From Campylobacteraceae bacterium (GTDB lineage Bacteria > Campylobacterota > Campylobacteria > Campylobacterales > Sulfurospirillaceae), in contig JALUBH010000007.1 in the NCBI GenBank assembly GCA_027050775.1, positions 1 through 64,000 of the forward strand: a stretch of 64,000 nucleotides of DNA. The letters run 5' to 3'. Below, in pieces: positions 33,531 through 42,680 of the stretch. A program made the translations under genes and the position numbers. The notes below the pieces were generated by a model. That model did no database searches. It had not been told where the DNA came from and saw nothing but the letters and a program-made list of their open reading frames with translations. Position 1 is the stretch's first letter. The number at the start of each line of letters is the position of its first letter.

Positions 33531-34561
33531 TGTGCTATCAGCTGATCTATAATCTCATCATACAAGCCACCCTCCATGATAGCATCCAATCTATAGAGAG
33601 TTAATCCGATTCTATGGTCTGTTATACGATTTTGTGGATAGTTGTAGGTTCGTATCCTCGCACTTCTGTCACCTGAGCCAACTTGTAATTTTCTTTTTTC
33701 ACTCTCTGCGCTGTTTTGCTCCTGCATTTGCAAATCGTAGAGTCTTGCCTTTAGGATTTTCATAGCACTTGCTTTGTTTTTATGCTGAGATTTTCCGTCT
33801 TGATTTGTCACAACTAAACCACTTGGCAAGTGGGTGATTCGCACGGCACTATCAGTTGTGTTAACCGACTGTCCGCCATTTCCGCTTGAGCGCATAACAT
33901 CTATCTTTAAGTCATTTGGATTTATATCTATCTCCACATCATCAACCTCTGGCATAACCGCCACTGTAACTGCCGATGTATGAACTCTTCCTTGTGATTC
34001 AGTTTTTGGTACTCGCTGAACTCTGTGTACTCCACCCTCAAACTTCAACTTAGAGTATACACTCTCGCCTTTAACAAGAGCTACAACTTCTTTATATCCA
34101 TCAAGCACACCTTCACTAAGGCTGACAACTTCTACTTTCCAGCCTTTATTTTCTGCATATCTTAGGTAAGACTTAAAAAGATCAGACACAAAGAGAGCTG
34201 CTTCATCACCACCCGTTCCTGCCCGAATCTCTAAAAATATATTTTTATCATCATTTGGATCAGTTGGAAGAAGTATAACTTTTATATCCTCTTCGAGCTT
34301 CTCTTTTAGTGGCTCTAGCTCTTTTAACTCTTCTTTTGCCAATTCACCCAATTCACTGTCTTCAAGTAGAGTTTTATTCTCTTCTATGGATTCTAAAGTT
34401 TGGATATACTCATCTGCTTTATCTTTTATATCTTGCAAGCGCGACTGCTCTTTTGAGAGTTCTGTCATCTTTTTTATATCACTTGAGACATCAGGCTTAC
34501 TTAAAAGCCTGCTTATCTCATCGTATCTGTCTAGAAATGGCTGGAGTTTGTTTTTGAGCAA
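33494..34561 (-). CDS. prfA: Peptide chain release factor 1
   Basis: A 355-residue class I release factor reading UAA and UAG. The GGQ peptide-release loop is in [19 protein letters not shown]. The recognition loop region [20 protein letters not shown] contains the RF1-type sequence before GGQ, and the tail AEAIKDAGL is typical. It shares a short minus-strand unit with rpsT, 29 bases upstream, a common pairing in Campylobacterota. Confidence 0.96.
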   Translation of the reverse strand: MLKNKLQPFLDRYDEISRLLSKPDVSSDIKKMTELSKEQSRLQDIKDKADEYIQTLESIEENKTLLEDSELGELAKEELKELEPLKEKLEEDIKVILLPTDPNDDKNIFLEIRAGTGGDEAALFVSDLFKSYLRYAENKGWKVEVVSLSEGVLDGYKEVVALVKGESVYSKLKFEGGVHRVQRVPKTESQGRVHTSAVTVAVMPEVDDVEIDINPNDLKIDVMRSSGNGGQSVNTTDSAVRITHLPSGLVVTNQDGKSQHKNKASAMKILKARLYDLQMQEQNSAESEKRKLQVGSGDRSARIRTYNYPQNRITDHRIGLTLYRLDAIMEGGLYDEIIDQLIAHYQAEAIKDAGL

Positions 34562-34590
34562 AATTTTATACTTATTTGTAGTTTTATTGC

Positions 34591-34863
34591 TTAAGCATCA
34601 CTGTTTAATTTGTTTACAAGTTGAGCTAGCCTACTTACTCTTCTTGCTGCTGTATTTGACTTTAAAATACCTTTTGAAACATAAGAGTGAAAGTTCTTAT
34701 TTACATCTTTGAGAGCTTTAAGGGCTGCCTCTTTATCGCCTGCATCGACTGATTCTCTTAGAGCTCTTGTAAGATTTTTAATTCTAGTTTTATAAAATCT
34801 ATTTCTCTCAGTTCTCTTTTTTGTCTGTCTGATTCTCTTCTCTGCTGATTTATGATCTGCCAT
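34591..34863 (-). CDS. rpsT: Small ribosomal subunit protein bS20
   Basis: A 90-residue basic helical protein. I chose ATG 34863 ([20 protein letters not shown]), which matches the family start; the frame to 34908 only adds upstream sequence. The three-helix bundle with many Arg/Lys binds 16S rRNA near its 5' end. A TATAAT box on the minus strand at 34903-34898 lies 35 bases upstream. Confidence 0.96.
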   Translation of the reverse strand: MADHKSAEKRIRQTKKRTERNRFYKTRIKNLTRALRESVDAGDKEAALKALKDVNKNFHSYVSKGILKSNTAARRVSRLAQLVNKLNSDA

Positions 34864-34897
34864 TTTGTAGCCTTTTATTTTAAATTTATAGGAACGG

Positions 34898-34903
34898 ATT
34901 ATA
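34898..34903 (-). promoter_or_regulatory. Candidate rpsT -10 box
   Basis: On the minus strand the sequence TGTGTATAATCCG contains TATAAT at 34903-34898. The transcript would start about 28 bases before the rpsT ATG and probably continue into prfA. Confidence 0.55.
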
Positions 34904-34993
34904 CACAAAGAAAGATTAAACTAAACTTATTTTAAGATTTTTTTTAGAAATAGTTTTTGCATTACAAAAATAAGATTATAACATAAAATAAGG

Positions 34994-34999
34994 TATAAT
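34994..34999 (+). promoter_or_regulatory. Candidate glmM -10 box
   Basis: AGGTATAATC has TATAAT at 34994-34999. A transcript from about 35006 would carry an approximately 94-base leader that contains both hairpins of repeat copy B before the glmM AAAGGAG site. Confidence 0.55.
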
Positions 35000-35024
35000 C
35001 TTAGCTTGATAAATAAAAATATAA

Positions 35025-35085
35025 CACTTCTCGCCAAAGGCGAAGCTTTAGTGAGAGGAATCTTTCAGGGGTTTTACCCCTAAAA
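35025..35085 (-). repeat. Two-hairpin intergenic repeat, copy B, in the glmM leader
   Basis: Read on the minus strand it gives hairpin 1 AGGGGT-AAA-ACCCCT (35081-35067, perfect), a GATTCCTCTC linker, ACTAAAGCTTC, then hairpin 2 TCGCC-TTT-GGCGA (35043-35031). The order, the loop AAA and the 11-base core match copies A and C, while stem sequences differ with pairing kept. Here the unit lies in the 5' leader of glmM in reverse orientation, immediately before AAAAAAGGAG. Confidence 0.65.
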
Positions 35086-35099
35086 AAGGAGAAATAAAA

Positions 35100-36443
35100 A
35101 TGCAAAAACTCTTTGGAACAGATGGCGTCAGAGGAAGAGCCGGCAAAAAATTAAATGCCGTAACAGCTATGCGTCTAGCGATGGCGGCTGGTATATACTT
35201 TAGAAAAAATTCTATTACAAATAAATTTCTCATAGGAAAAGATACAAGAAGAAGTGGCTACATGATAGAAAATGCCATAGTTTCAGGATTAACTGCTGTT
35301 GGATATGATGTCAGACAAATCGGTCCTATGCCGACTCCTGCCATCTCATTTTTGACTGAAGACATGAGGTGTGATGCCGGCATAATGATAAGTGCTTCAC
35401 ACAACCCGTATTTTGACAATGGTATTAAATTTTTTGACTCATTTGGAAATAAGCTAGATGAAAGTGCTGAAGCCAAAATTGAAGAGATATACCATAATGA
35501 AGAGCTGATAGAAGAAAATCAAAAGATAGAATTCAGCATAGGCAGATCAAAAAGAGTAGATGATGTCATAGGAAGATACATAGTGCACATCAAGAATTCG
35601 TTTCCAAAAAATCTCACTCTAAAAGGCAAAAGAGTTGTGCTAGATACTGCAAATGGCGCTGCATATAAAGTCGCTCCTACGATTTTTACCGAATTGGGAG
35701 CTGATGTAGTTGTTATAAATGACAAACCAAATGGAAGCAATATAAACCTAAACTGTGGAGCCATGCACCCCGAGATTTTAGGTGAAGAGGTTAGAAAACT
35801 AAGAGCCGATGTTGGATTTGCATTTGATGGTGATGCAGACAGGTTGGTTGTAGTAGATGAGCACGGAAATGTCATAGATGGAGATAAGCTTCTAGGCAAA
35901 CTAGCCACTTACCTCAACACACAAAATCGCCTAAAAGGTTGTGCGATGTGTGCTACTGTGATGAGCAACAAAGCACTTGAGGACTATCTTGGTGAAAACG
36001 AAGTTTCCTTGCTCAGATCAAATGTAGGAGACAAATATGTGCTTGAAATTCTCTCTAAAAAAGGCTTAAACTTTGGCGGAGAACAGAGTGGTCACATCAT
36101 ACTTTCAGATTATGTAAAAACAGGTGATGCACTCATATCTTCACTCGCCGTTATGGCATGTTTTTTAAGAAGCAATGAACCCATAAGTAAACTTTTTAAT
36201 CCATTTGAACTATATCCTCAACTTCAAAAAAATCTTTCAGTCATAAACAAGATTCCACTAAATAACATAAGCGGCTATGAAGAGTTTGTGAAAAAGATAG
36301 AAAAAGATGGCATAAGGGTACTCATCAGGTACTCAGGTACAGAAAATTTACTAAGAATTTTACTTGAGGGGAAAGATGAAAAAATATTAGAAAAACATAT
36401 GAGTGAAATTTACAGTTTCTTAAAGAAAACTCTAAATGACTAA
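35100..36443 (+). CDS. glmM: Phosphoglucosamine mutase
   Basis: A 447-residue enzyme that interconverts glucosamine-6-phosphate and glucosamine-1-phosphate for UDP-GlcNAc synthesis. The phosphoserine loop is [12 protein letters not shown] (about residues 98-109), the metal-binding loop FDGDADRLV is near 240, the sugar-binding loop GGEQSGHII near 325, and [12 protein letters not shown] binds phosphate near the end. It starts behind AAAGGAG and overlaps lspA by 8 bases. Its leader carries the two-hairpin repeat. Confidence 0.97.
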   Translation: MQKLFGTDGVRGRAGKKLNAVTAMRLAMAAGIYFRKNSITNKFLIGKDTRRSGYMIENAIVSGLTAVGYDVRQIGPMPTPAISFLTEDMRCDAGIMISASHNPYFDNGIKFFDSFGNKLDESAEAKIEEIYHNEELIEENQKIEFSIGRSKRVDDVIGRYIVHIKNSFPKNLTLKGKRVVLDTANGAAYKVAPTIFTELGADVVVINDKPNGSNINLNCGAMHPEILGEEVRKLRADVGFAFDGDADRLVVVDEHGNVIDGDKLLGKLATYLNTQNRLKGCAMCATVMSNKALEDYLGENEVSLLRSNVGDKYVLEILSKKGLNFGGEQSGHIILSDYVKTGDALISSLAVMACFLRSNEPISKLFNPFELYPQLQKNLSVINKIPLNNISGYEEFVKKIEKDGIRVLIRYSGTENLLRILLEGKDEKILEKHMSEIYSFLKKTLND

Positions 36444-36882
36444 AAACTTTTCAGTTTTTTTACTAATCGCTATCGGCATATTTCTTATAGACCAAAATCT
36501 AAAATCTCTCTTTTTAAATGGTCTGAGATGGAATGGAGAGTTTATATCTTTGGTATTAGTCTTAAACAAAGGTGTGGCATTTTCAATGTTTGCATTTTTG
36601 CAAGAGTACCTAAAATATATACAGATTGCCATATTTGTAGCTATTAGCATCTATCTTATATATGAAAAAACTTTTTTTATGAGATACCCTCTTCCGCTTG
36701 GCATACTCTATGGAGCCGGCATAGGAAACATTCATGATAGATTTGCTTATGGTGGCGTGGTGGATTACATATATTGGCATAAGTGGTTTGATTTTGCTGT
36801 ATTTAATTTTGCCGATGTGATGATTGACTTGGGAGTTGCGTGGATTATAATTGCTTCTTACATAAGGAAAAAAGATGTTTAA
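36436..36882 (+). CDS. lspA: Lipoprotein signal peptidase
   Basis: A 148-residue inner-membrane aspartyl protease that cleaves prolipoproteins after lipid attachment. Four transmembrane segments are visible. The conserved motifs are [31 protein letters not shown] (first catalytic Asp) and [12 protein letters not shown] (second Asp). The usual N in GNxxDR is H-preceded here (GNIHDR), a small variation. It overlaps glmM and the ketopantoate reductase-like gene by 8 bases each. Confidence 0.95.
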   Translation: MTKNFSVFLLIAIGIFLIDQNLKSLFLNGLRWNGEFISLVLVLNKGVAFSMFAFLQEYLKYIQIAIFVAISIYLIYEKTFFMRYPLPLGILYGAGIGNIHDRFAYGGVVDYIYWHKWFDFAVFNFADVMIDLGVAWIIIASYIRKKDV

Positions 36883-37795
36883 AATAGGAATAATAGGGCT
36901 TGGAGGAGTTGGTGGATATATAGGTGCAAAGCTGATTCAAAAAAATCTTTGCGAAACAACACTTTTTGCAAGAGGCAAACACTTCAAGGCCATAAAGACA
37001 AACGGACTAAAGATAAAAGATGTAAAAGATACATTTACCATAAAAAGCCCAGACTTAATAGACAGCCAAAATGACAATAGCCATAAAATTTTTGATATAA
37101 TTTTCATAGCCGTAAAAAGCTATAGTTTTAAAGATATAACAGAAATCCTAAACAGACACTGCGACAAAGACACCCTTATAATTCCTCTCTCAAATGGTGT
37201 AAATCACAAGATTGAGATAAACTCGTATCTCCAAAAGGGCATCGTCCTTGATGGCTGTGTATATGTACTCTCAAATATAAAAGCACCCGGGCTTATAGAG
37301 AAAAAAGCCTTGACTTTTTATCTTATATTTGGAGATGCGCAAAATAGATTTCAAGGAAAACTTCAACTTTTGTCAGAACTACTAAACGAAAGTGACTTAA
37401 AAACAAAATTAAGTCAAAATATAGAGTTTGATTGCTGGAACAAGTATCTTTTAATCTCTTCTTTTGCTACCCTAACAAGCTATTTTGATAAGCCTATGGG
37501 TTACATAATTGAAAAAAAGATGCCCCTGCTTAAAGAGATACTACAGGAGATAAAGTCTGTTGCAAATGCTCTACATGTAGAGCTCAGTGAAAAAGAGATA
37601 CAAAAGACCATAAAACAGGTACAAAATATCCCTTATGACTCAAAAACCTCTATGCAGATCGATTTTGAAAACTCTAGGCAAACTGAACTAGAATCTTTGA
37701 GTGGATATATCGTAAAAGAGGGTGAAAGATTGGGATTAGATGTCAAAAACATGAAAATTGCCTACGAAGAGCTATCTAGGAGAACTGTTTACTGA
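36875..37795 (+). CDS. panE: 2-dehydropantoate 2-reductase (ketopantoate reductase)
   Basis: A 306-residue NADPH-dependent reductase of the ApbA/PanE family for pantothenate synthesis. The N-terminal Rossmann motif GLGGVGGYIGAKLIQ is at residues 7-21. The catalytic Lys region is in CWNKYLLISSFATLT (about 188-202), and the C-terminal helical domain ends with LESLSGYIVKEGERLGL. It overlaps lspA by 8 bases. The palindrome CTACATGTAG occurs inside, coding LHVE. A paralogue acting on another 2-oxo acid is possible. Confidence 0.88.
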   Translation: MFKIGIIGLGGVGGYIGAKLIQKNLCETTLFARGKHFKAIKTNGLKIKDVKDTFTIKSPDLIDSQNDNSHKIFDIIFIAVKSYSFKDITEILNRHCDKDTLIIPLSNGVNHKIEINSYLQKGIVLDGCVYVLSNIKAPGLIEKKALTFYLIFGDAQNRFQGKLQLLSELLNESDLKTKLSQNIEFDCWNKYLLISSFATLTSYFDKPMGYIIEKKMPLLKEILQEIKSVANALHVELSEKEIQKTIKQVQNIPYDSKTSMQIDFENSRQTELESLSGYIVKEGERLGLDVKNMKIAYEELSRRTVY

Positions 37796-37851
37796 TTCTT
37801 AAGCGTTTTTTATGCCATTTTTAAGTATCATCTTGTTTCAAATATCATCGT

Positions 37852-37927
37852 GGTCGCGTAGCTCAGTTGGTAGAGCACTACCTTGACATGGTAGTGGTCG
37901 TTGGTTCAAGTCCAATCGTGGCCACCA
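37852..37927 (+). tRNA. tRNA-Val (GAC)
   Basis: A 76-base cloverleaf. The acceptor GGTCGCG pairs with CGTGGCC (with G.T pairs), the anticodon stem CTACC/GGTAG holds the loop TTGACAT with anticodon GAC, and the T arm is GTTGG-TTCAAGT-CCAAT. CCA is encoded at the 3' end. It stands alone between panE and thrS. Confidence 0.95.
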
Positions 37928-37969
37928 TATTACTGTTCTCTCGGAGTTTGAGAGTTCAAAAGGATTAAA

Positions 37970-39787
37970 ATGCAAAATGAAGTTATAGCCTATAGAGATG
38001 GCGAAACACTTCTTGACACACAAACTGCTGCTTCACAAGATTCAACTAATTTCAAAAAAGTTTTATTTAACAATTCAGACGATGCGCTAGAGGTCATAAG
38101 GCACTCAACTGCTCATATGATGGCTCAAGCTATAAAAGAGTTGTATCCTGATGCCAAGTTTTTTGTGGGACCTGTCATAGAAGATGGTTTTTACTACGAT
38201 TTTCGCGTAAGTGAGAAGATTAGCGATAGTGATTTAAAAGCGATAGAAAAAAAGATGCAAGAGATTGCAAAGAGAAAACTACCTATAGAAAAAAGTAGTG
38301 GCACGAGACAAGAGGCTGTAGAACACTTTAGCGATGATGACCTAAAGCAAGAGGTACTATTGCGTATCCCCGAGGGTGAAGTATCTACATATAAACAGGG
38401 AGATTTTGAAGATCTTTGTCGTGGTCCTCATGTGCCAAACACAAGATATCTAAGATTTTTTAAACTCACAAGAGTGGCCGGCGCATATCTGGGTGGCGAT
38501 GAAAAACGAGAGATGCTTACTCGTATCTACGGCACAGCTTTTGCAGACAAGCAGAGCCTAAGAGATTATGTCACTATGATAGAAGAGGCAAAAAAGAGAG
38601 ACCATAGAAAATTAGGAACTGAACTAAAACTATTTACTTTTGACGAAGAGGTAGGAGCAGGTCTTCCTATCTGGCTTCCAAATGGTGCAAGAATGAGAAG
38701 CAGACTTGAACATTTGCTTTTTAGAGCACACCGCCTAAGAGGATATCAGCCCGTTCGTGGTCCCGAGATACTCAAAAGCGATGCATGGAGAGTAAGCGGG
38801 CACTACGATAACTATGGTGAAAACATGTACTTTACAACCATAGACGATACAGAGTATGGTATAAAGCCCATGAACTGCCTAGGACATATCAAAGTTTTTC
38901 AAAATGAAGTCAGAAGTTACAGAGACCTTCCTTTGAAATTTTTTGAGTATGGAGTTGTACATAGACACGAAATGAGTGGAGTACTTCACGGGCTTTTTAG
39001 GGTTCGCGAATTTACTCAAGATGATGCACATATATTTTGTACGCCTGATCAGATAAAAGAGAATGTTTTAGAGATTTTAGATTTTGTCGATACTCTTATG
39101 AAAGCTTTTGATTTTAATTATGAGATGGAAATATCCACAAAACCGCAAAAAGCCATAGGCGAAGATGCCTACTGGGAAGCTGCCACAAAAGGCTTGATGG
39201 ATGCACTCGATGGAAATGGCATAAAGTACGGTATAGACGAGGGTGGCGGAGCATTTTACGGTCCAAAAATTGATATAAAGATAACAGATGCGTTAAAGCG
39301 AAAATGGCAATGTGGTACCATACAGGTCGATTTTAATCTACCTGAAAGATTTGACTTGGCCTATGTAGATGCTAACAATGAACACACTAGACCAGTCATG
39401 CTTCATCGTGCGATTTTGGGTTCTTTTGAGAGATTTATAGGCATACTTATAGAGCATACTGCTGGAGAGTTACCATTTTTTATAGCTCCTACACAAGCTA
39501 TAATCGTACCTATATCTGAAGCTCATCACGCATATGCCCAAACACTATTTAAAAGACTTTTAGATGAAGGTATAGACGCGGAGATTTCCGCTAAAAATGA
39601 GAGTTTAAATAAACGAATTAGAAATGCTGAAAAAATGAGAGTTCCGATGATTTTAGTAGTTGGTGATGAAGAAGTTCAAAACCAAAGTGTTGCTTTAAGA
39701 GATAGAAGAGAAAGAAAACAGTATAATCTAAGCGTAGAGGAATTAATAACAAAAATGAAGGAGAAACTTAGTGAGGTACACTTTTGA
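37970..39787 (+). CDS. thrS: Threonine--tRNA ligase
   Basis: A 605-residue class II synthetase. Zinc and active-site marks are [17 protein letters not shown], the motif 2 region [20 protein letters not shown], and motif 3 [17 protein letters not shown]. The editing domain [14 protein letters not shown] is near residues 45-60. It is about 37 residues shorter than E. coli ThrRS because the N-terminal TGS domain is missing or vestigial, as is common in Campylobacterota. The gene ends in a four-base overlap with infC. Confidence 0.96.
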   Translation: MQNEVIAYRDGETLLDTQTAASQDSTNFKKVLFNNSDDALEVIRHSTAHMMAQAIKELYPDAKFFVGPVIEDGFYYDFRVSEKISDSDLKAIEKKMQEIAKRKLPIEKSSGTRQEAVEHFSDDDLKQEVLLRIPEGEVSTYKQGDFEDLCRGPHVPNTRYLRFFKLTRVAGAYLGGDEKREMLTRIYGTAFADKQSLRDYVTMIEEAKKRDHRKLGTELKLFTFDEEVGAGLPIWLPNGARMRSRLEHLLFRAHRLRGYQPVRGPEILKSDAWRVSGHYDNYGENMYFTTIDDTEYGIKPMNCLGHIKVFQNEVRSYRDLPLKFFEYGVVHRHEMSGVLHGLFRVREFTQDDAHIFCTPDQIKENVLEILDFVDTLMKAFDFNYEMEISTKPQKAIGEDAYWEAATKGLMDALDGNGIKYGIDEGGGAFYGPKIDIKITDALKRKWQCGTIQVDFNLPERFDLAYVDANNEHTRPVMLHRAILGSFERFIGILIEHTAGELPFFIAPTQAIIVPISEAHHAYAQTLFKRLLDEGIDAEISAKNESLNKRIRNAEKMRVPMILVVGDEEVQNQSVALRDRRERKQYNLSVEELITKMKEKLSEVHF

Positions 39788-40299
39788 GTAAAAGCAAAGA
39801 AGTACTGCTCAATGACGACATTAGAGCAAGTGAGGTTAGGTGTTTAGGTGACGATGGTACGCAATATGGCGTGATTTCCAGAAACAAAGCCCTATCTATC
39901 GCTGAAGGCTTGGGGTTGGATTTAGTTCTTATAGCCCCTGATGCAAAACCACCGGTTTGTAAGATTATGGACTATGGAAAGTTTAAGTATCAACAAGTCA
40001 AAAAGCAAAAAGAGGCAAAGAAAAAGCAAAAGACTATAGAGGTAAAAGAGATAAAACTCTCAGTAAAAATCGCTCAAAACGACATAAACTACAAGATAAA
40101 ACATGCAAGGCAATTCCTAGAAGAGGGAAAACATGTAAAATTTAGAGTATTTCTAAGAGGTAGAGAGATGTCAAATCCAGATGCTGGAAAAGCGGTACTT
40201 GAGAGAGTATGGCCTATGGTTGAAGATTTAGCCGATAGAGATAAACCACCTATGCTTGAGGGTCGTTATGTAAATATGCTCGCTGTTCCAAAAAAATAG
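39784..40299 (+). CDS. infC: Translation initiation factor IF-3
   Basis: A 171-residue factor with N-terminal domain (about 1-75, containing [20 protein letters not shown] and [15 protein letters not shown]) and C-terminal domain (about 85-171, with [20 protein letters not shown]-like sequence). The start codon is TTG, overlapping the thrS stop. IF-3 genes often use rare starts that let IF-3 control its own synthesis; TTG here may serve that role. Order thrS-infC-rpmI-rplT is the classic IF3 operon. Confidence 0.96.
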   Translation: MSKSKEVLLNDDIRASEVRCLGDDGTQYGVISRNKALSIAEGLGLDLVLIAPDAKPPVCKIMDYGKFKYQQVKKQKEAKKKQKTIEVKEIKLSVKIAQNDINYKIKHARQFLEEGKHVKFRVFLRGREMSNPDAGKAVLERVWPMVEDLADRDKPPMLEGRYVNMLAVPKK

Positions 40300-40368
40300 C
40301 AAAAAATTATATTATTTTAAGTGATATTAAGCTAAAATTATCAGCTTATAAAATTATGAGGAGAATGC

Positions 40369-40563
40369 ATGCCGAAAATGAAAACGGTACGCGGTGCAGC
40401 TAAGAGATTTAAAGCTAGTAAAAATAGGATCAAAAGAGGCTCAGCCTACAGAAGTCATATTCTTACTAAAAAGCCTACAAAGAGAATGCGTGGACTTAAA
40501 GAATCACATAGCGTTGATAGCCGTGATGTAGCATCTGTAAAATTGATGCTAGGCAAGAAGTAG
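40369..40563 (+). CDS. rpmI: Large ribosomal subunit protein bL35
   Basis: A 64-residue very basic protein starting [20 protein letters not shown], the usual bL35 opening, and ending SVKLMLGKK. It starts behind GAGGAGAATGC. It lies 69 bases after infC and 124 bases before rplT, and the second gap folds into hairpins. Confidence 0.96.
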   Translation: MPKMKTVRGAAKRFKASKNRIKRGSAYRSHILTKKPTKRMRGLKESHSVDSRDVASVKLMLGKK

Positions 40564-40604
40564 AGAGTTTTAACAAAAGTTAATAAAAAATCATTGCGAT
40601 TTTC

Positions 40605-40661
40605 CCCTCGAGAAGTTTATGATGAAACTTCGTATTAGAGGGCAAGTTCCCTAAACAGGGA
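40605..40661 (+). promoter_or_regulatory. Structured leader between rpmI and rplT
   Basis: Hairpin 1 has an outer stem CCCTC (40605-40609) with GAGGG (40638-40642) and an inner stem GAAGTTT/AAACTTC. Hairpin 2 is TCCCT-AAAC-AGGGA (40648-40661). The strand GAGGG can pair alternatively with TCCCT, so the two folds exclude each other. In other bacteria L20 represses its own operon by binding a leader that mimics 23S rRNA; this could be a local analogue. Confidence 0.45.
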
Positions 40662-40687
40662 CACCAATTAAGGTCAAGGAGACATAA

Positions 40688-41041
40688 ATGGCAAGAGTAA
40701 AAACTGGTGTTGTCAGAAGAAGAAGACACAAGAAAGTACTTAAGTTAGCAAAAGGTTTCTACAGCGGTAGAAGAAAACATTTTAGAAAAGCGAAAGAGCA
40801 GTTAGAAAGAAGTCTAGTCTATGCTTATAGAGACAGAAGAACTAAAAAAAGAGATTTTAGAAGACTTTGGATTGTAAGAATCAACGCTGCTTGTAGATTG
40901 AACGATATAAGCTATTCTCGCTTTATAAACGCTTTAAATAAAGCAAATATACAATTGGACAGAAAAATTCTAGCTGATATGGCTATGAATGACCCTGAAG
41001 CCTTTGCAGCCGTAGTAAAACAAGCAAAAGCCGCACTTTAA
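40688..41041 (+). CDS. rplT: Large ribosomal subunit protein bL20
   Basis: A 117-residue basic protein starting [20 protein letters not shown] with the conserved [20 protein letters not shown] and the C-terminal globular part ending [11 protein letters not shown]. It binds 23S rRNA early in assembly and often represses its operon. It starts behind AAGGAGAC and is the last gene of the IF3 operon, closed by the hairpin at 41047-41070. Confidence 0.97.
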   Translation: MARVKTGVVRRRRHKKVLKLAKGFYSGRRKHFRKAKEQLERSLVYAYRDRRTKKRDFRRLWIVRINAACRLNDISYSRFINALNKANIQLDRKILADMAMNDPEAFAAVVKQAKAAL

Positions 41042-41046
41042 ATTAT

Positions 41047-41070
41047 AAAGAGGTGTAAAAACACCTCTTT
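41047..41070 (+). terminator. Terminator after rplT
   Basis: AAAGAGGTGT-AAAA-ACACCTCTTT forms a perfect 10-bp stem followed by ATTCTC. It begins 6 bases after the rplT stop codon. Confidence 0.85.
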
Positions 41071-41134
41071 ATTCTCAGAAAAATCCCCCTTAAATATACA
41101 ACAAATTTTCCACACTTACTACATATTGCTCTGA

Positions 41135-41140
41135 TATAAT
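41135..41140 (+). promoter_or_regulatory. Candidate -10 box of the cytochrome c gene
   Basis: CTGATATAATCTAG contains TATAAT 26 bases before the ATG at 41167; AGTAGGAGTATAT supplies the ribosome-binding site. Confidence 0.5.
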
Positions 41141-41166
41141 CTAGAAATTTATTAGTAGGAGTATAT

Positions 41167-41592
41167 ATGAAAAAACTAATCTTAGTTTCGGTTTTGGTGT
41201 TAGTTGCGTTAGCATACTATTTTACTAGTGCACAAGATAATAAAAATGGCAGATGGTACACACAGGCACAAGTCGTCAAAGGCAAAAAACTTTTTGCTGC
41301 AAATTGTGCAAGTTGTCATGGCTTAAACGCTGAGAAAACAGTAAATTGGAGAAAAAAACTTCCTGATGGCTCATATCCGCCCCCTGCACTCAATGGCACA
41401 GCCCATGCTTGGCACCATACTCTTGCGCAATTAATGACACGAATAAATGATGGGGGAGAAAAATATGGTGGGAAAATGCCTGCTTTTAGGGGCACTCTAA
41501 ATGATGAGGAGAAAAAGGATGTTATTAGTTATTTTCAATCTTTTTGGAATGACCAAATATATAATTCATGGAAAGAAAGAAATAAAATGTAG
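41167..41592 (+). CDS. Class I monoheme cytochrome c
   Basis: A 141-residue periplasmic cytochrome. A signal or anchor (about 1-22) precedes the heme motif CASCHG near residues 51-55, and the axial Met is likely in GGKMPAFRGTLND. The helix GKKLFAANCASCHGLNAEK and the C-terminal DVISYFQSFW are typical of the cytochrome c class I fold. It probably shuttles electrons to a terminal oxidase or reductase. It is monocistronic with its own promoter-like box and a terminator hairpin at 41600. Confidence 0.92.
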   Translation: MKKLILVSVLVLVALAYYFTSAQDNKNGRWYTQAQVVKGKKLFAANCASCHGLNAEKTVNWRKKLPDGSYPPPALNGTAHAWHHTLAQLMTRINDGGEKYGGKMPAFRGTLNDEEKKDVISYFQSFWNDQIYNSWKERNKM

Positions 41593-41599
41593 AGACCAT

Positions 41600-41623
41600 G
41601 GCTATACCAGATTTGGTATAGCC
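41600..41623. terminator. Bidirectional terminator between convergent genes
   Basis: GGCTATACC-AGATTT-GGTATAGCC forms a perfect 9-bp stem midway between the cytochrome c gene and the minus-strand DsbC-like gene, both of which end here. Confidence 0.75.
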
Positions 41624-41630
41624 GACTAAC

Positions 41631-42446
41631 TTATCTTGTTGGATTTCCACTTGCATCAAACATGGTGGGTGTGCCTTTTATCAGACCCGTTGCGAGTATC
41701 CCTTTCATCCTTGCTATGGCTTTTTTTGCAAATTTACTGTCAACTTCCTTATAGGTGTCATCTTTTTCATTAGATGCTTTATGCATCAATGATAGCATAT
41801 TCGGATTTTTATCATTTTTTGCTCTCTCTAAAAGCCAACTTGATCTCATAGGTGAGGTCTCGTGTCCCGGTATATTGAGAAACAAAGGTATCACTCTTAC
41901 CTCTTTTAAATTTTTTATCGCTTTTGGTAACTCATTTTCTTCATACTGTTTGCAATATGGACAATTTGGATCTGTTATTAAATAGATGATCTTGCCATTT
42001 GGATTGCCACCTCTTATCCTAAACATAGAGTCTTTGTACTTGCCATTAAAAAGTGAGATCAATTTTTTATTATTTTTAATCTCTTTACCTGTCTCTTTTT
42101 TCTGGATTTTTGAAAGTGCTTTTTGGATCTTGTCTTTATTTTTATTTATAAAATCTATAAAAATACTTTTACCATTTTTTCTATTTTTGATGCTTCCTAC
42201 TATCATTGTGTCTTTATTATATAGCAGCAAAAATGGTTTTGGATTTCCTTTTATGGTACCTATTAGAACATGTAAATTCTTCAGATCCTTTGCTGAACCC
42301 TGTGCTATAATGCTAATGGAGCTCTTTTTGAGTTTTCCATTTGTAAATATCTTACTAATATCTTGCTTCAACTCATCCTTTGTGCCCGCAAACATTGATA
42401 AAGCAATGATGGAAGCAGACAATATACCTATGCCTATTTTTTTCAT
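41631..42446 (-). CDS. DsbC/DsbG-like periplasmic thiol-disulfide protein
   Basis: A 271-residue exported protein (signal about 1-20). An N-terminal region (about 25-135) resembles a DsbC dimerisation part, and a thioredoxin-fold domain follows with the redox motif CPYC in LITDPNCPYCKQYE (near residue 165). The cis-Pro loop is in GLIKGTPTMFDASG near the end. It would shuffle or oxidise disulfides in periplasmic proteins, perhaps cytochromes c. The C-terminus ends at NPTR, a little short of the last helix of the fold. Confidence 0.83.
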   Translation of the reverse strand: MKKIGIGILSASIIALSMFAGTKDELKQDISKIFTNGKLKKSSISIIAQGSAKDLKNLHVLIGTIKGNPKPFLLLYNKDTMIVGSIKNRKNGKSIFIDFINKNKDKIQKALSKIQKKETGKEIKNNKKLISLFNGKYKDSMFRIRGGNPNGKIIYLITDPNCPYCKQYEENELPKAIKNLKEVRVIPLFLNIPGHETSPMRSSWLLERAKNDKNPNMLSLMHKASNEKDDTYKEVDSKFAKKAIARMKGILATGLIKGTPTMFDASGNPTR

Positions 42447-42542
42447 TTAAAATCCTTTCAGGATAATTGTATATAAGATTTTTAAATATAAAATAAATAT
42501 ATCATCTAATCACAAAATAACTTTATAGTATAATAGTACCCT

Positions 42543-42552
42543 CTACATGTAG
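42543..42552. repeat. CTACATGTAG palindrome (intergenic copy)
   Basis: A 14-base perfect palindrome CTCTACATGTAGAG surrounds this site, upstream of the DsbC-like gene. It is one of nine exact CTACATGTAG copies in the window, the others at 11255, 17863, 20645, 37571, 46657, 53559, 57225 and 62656. Confidence 0.85.
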
Positions 42553-42610
42553 AGCTTATAGTGCTTGATTTATGAATGGGAATTAGTCAAAGATTTTCTA
42601 TAGCCAAACT

Positions 42611-42658
42611 TACAGCGACACTTTACACAAGGAGAGATTTGTGCAGAGTGTCGCTATA
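42611..42658 (-). terminator. Long imperfect hairpin downstream of ccoG
   Basis: About 19 bases on each side (TACAGCGACACTTTACACAA against TTGTGCAGAGTGTCGCTATA) pair with three mismatches around GGAGAGAT. It lies 23 bases past the ccoG stop codon on the minus strand and may be its terminator, but no T-run follows, so a small RNA or processing site is also possible. Confidence 0.5.
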
Positions 42659-42680
42659 AAATCAAAATTATCCAAGTAGA

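Noticed and set aside
35006-35099. glmS-type ribozyme or other known riboswitch before glmM
   Set aside because: The leader is under 100 bases, lacks any ribozyme core I recognise, and its structure is shared with unrelated intergenic copies.
37838-38023. Protein on the minus strand across tRNA-Val (WWPRLDLNQRPLPCQ)
   Set aside because: This is the reverse of a tRNA gene, a known source of false protein entries.
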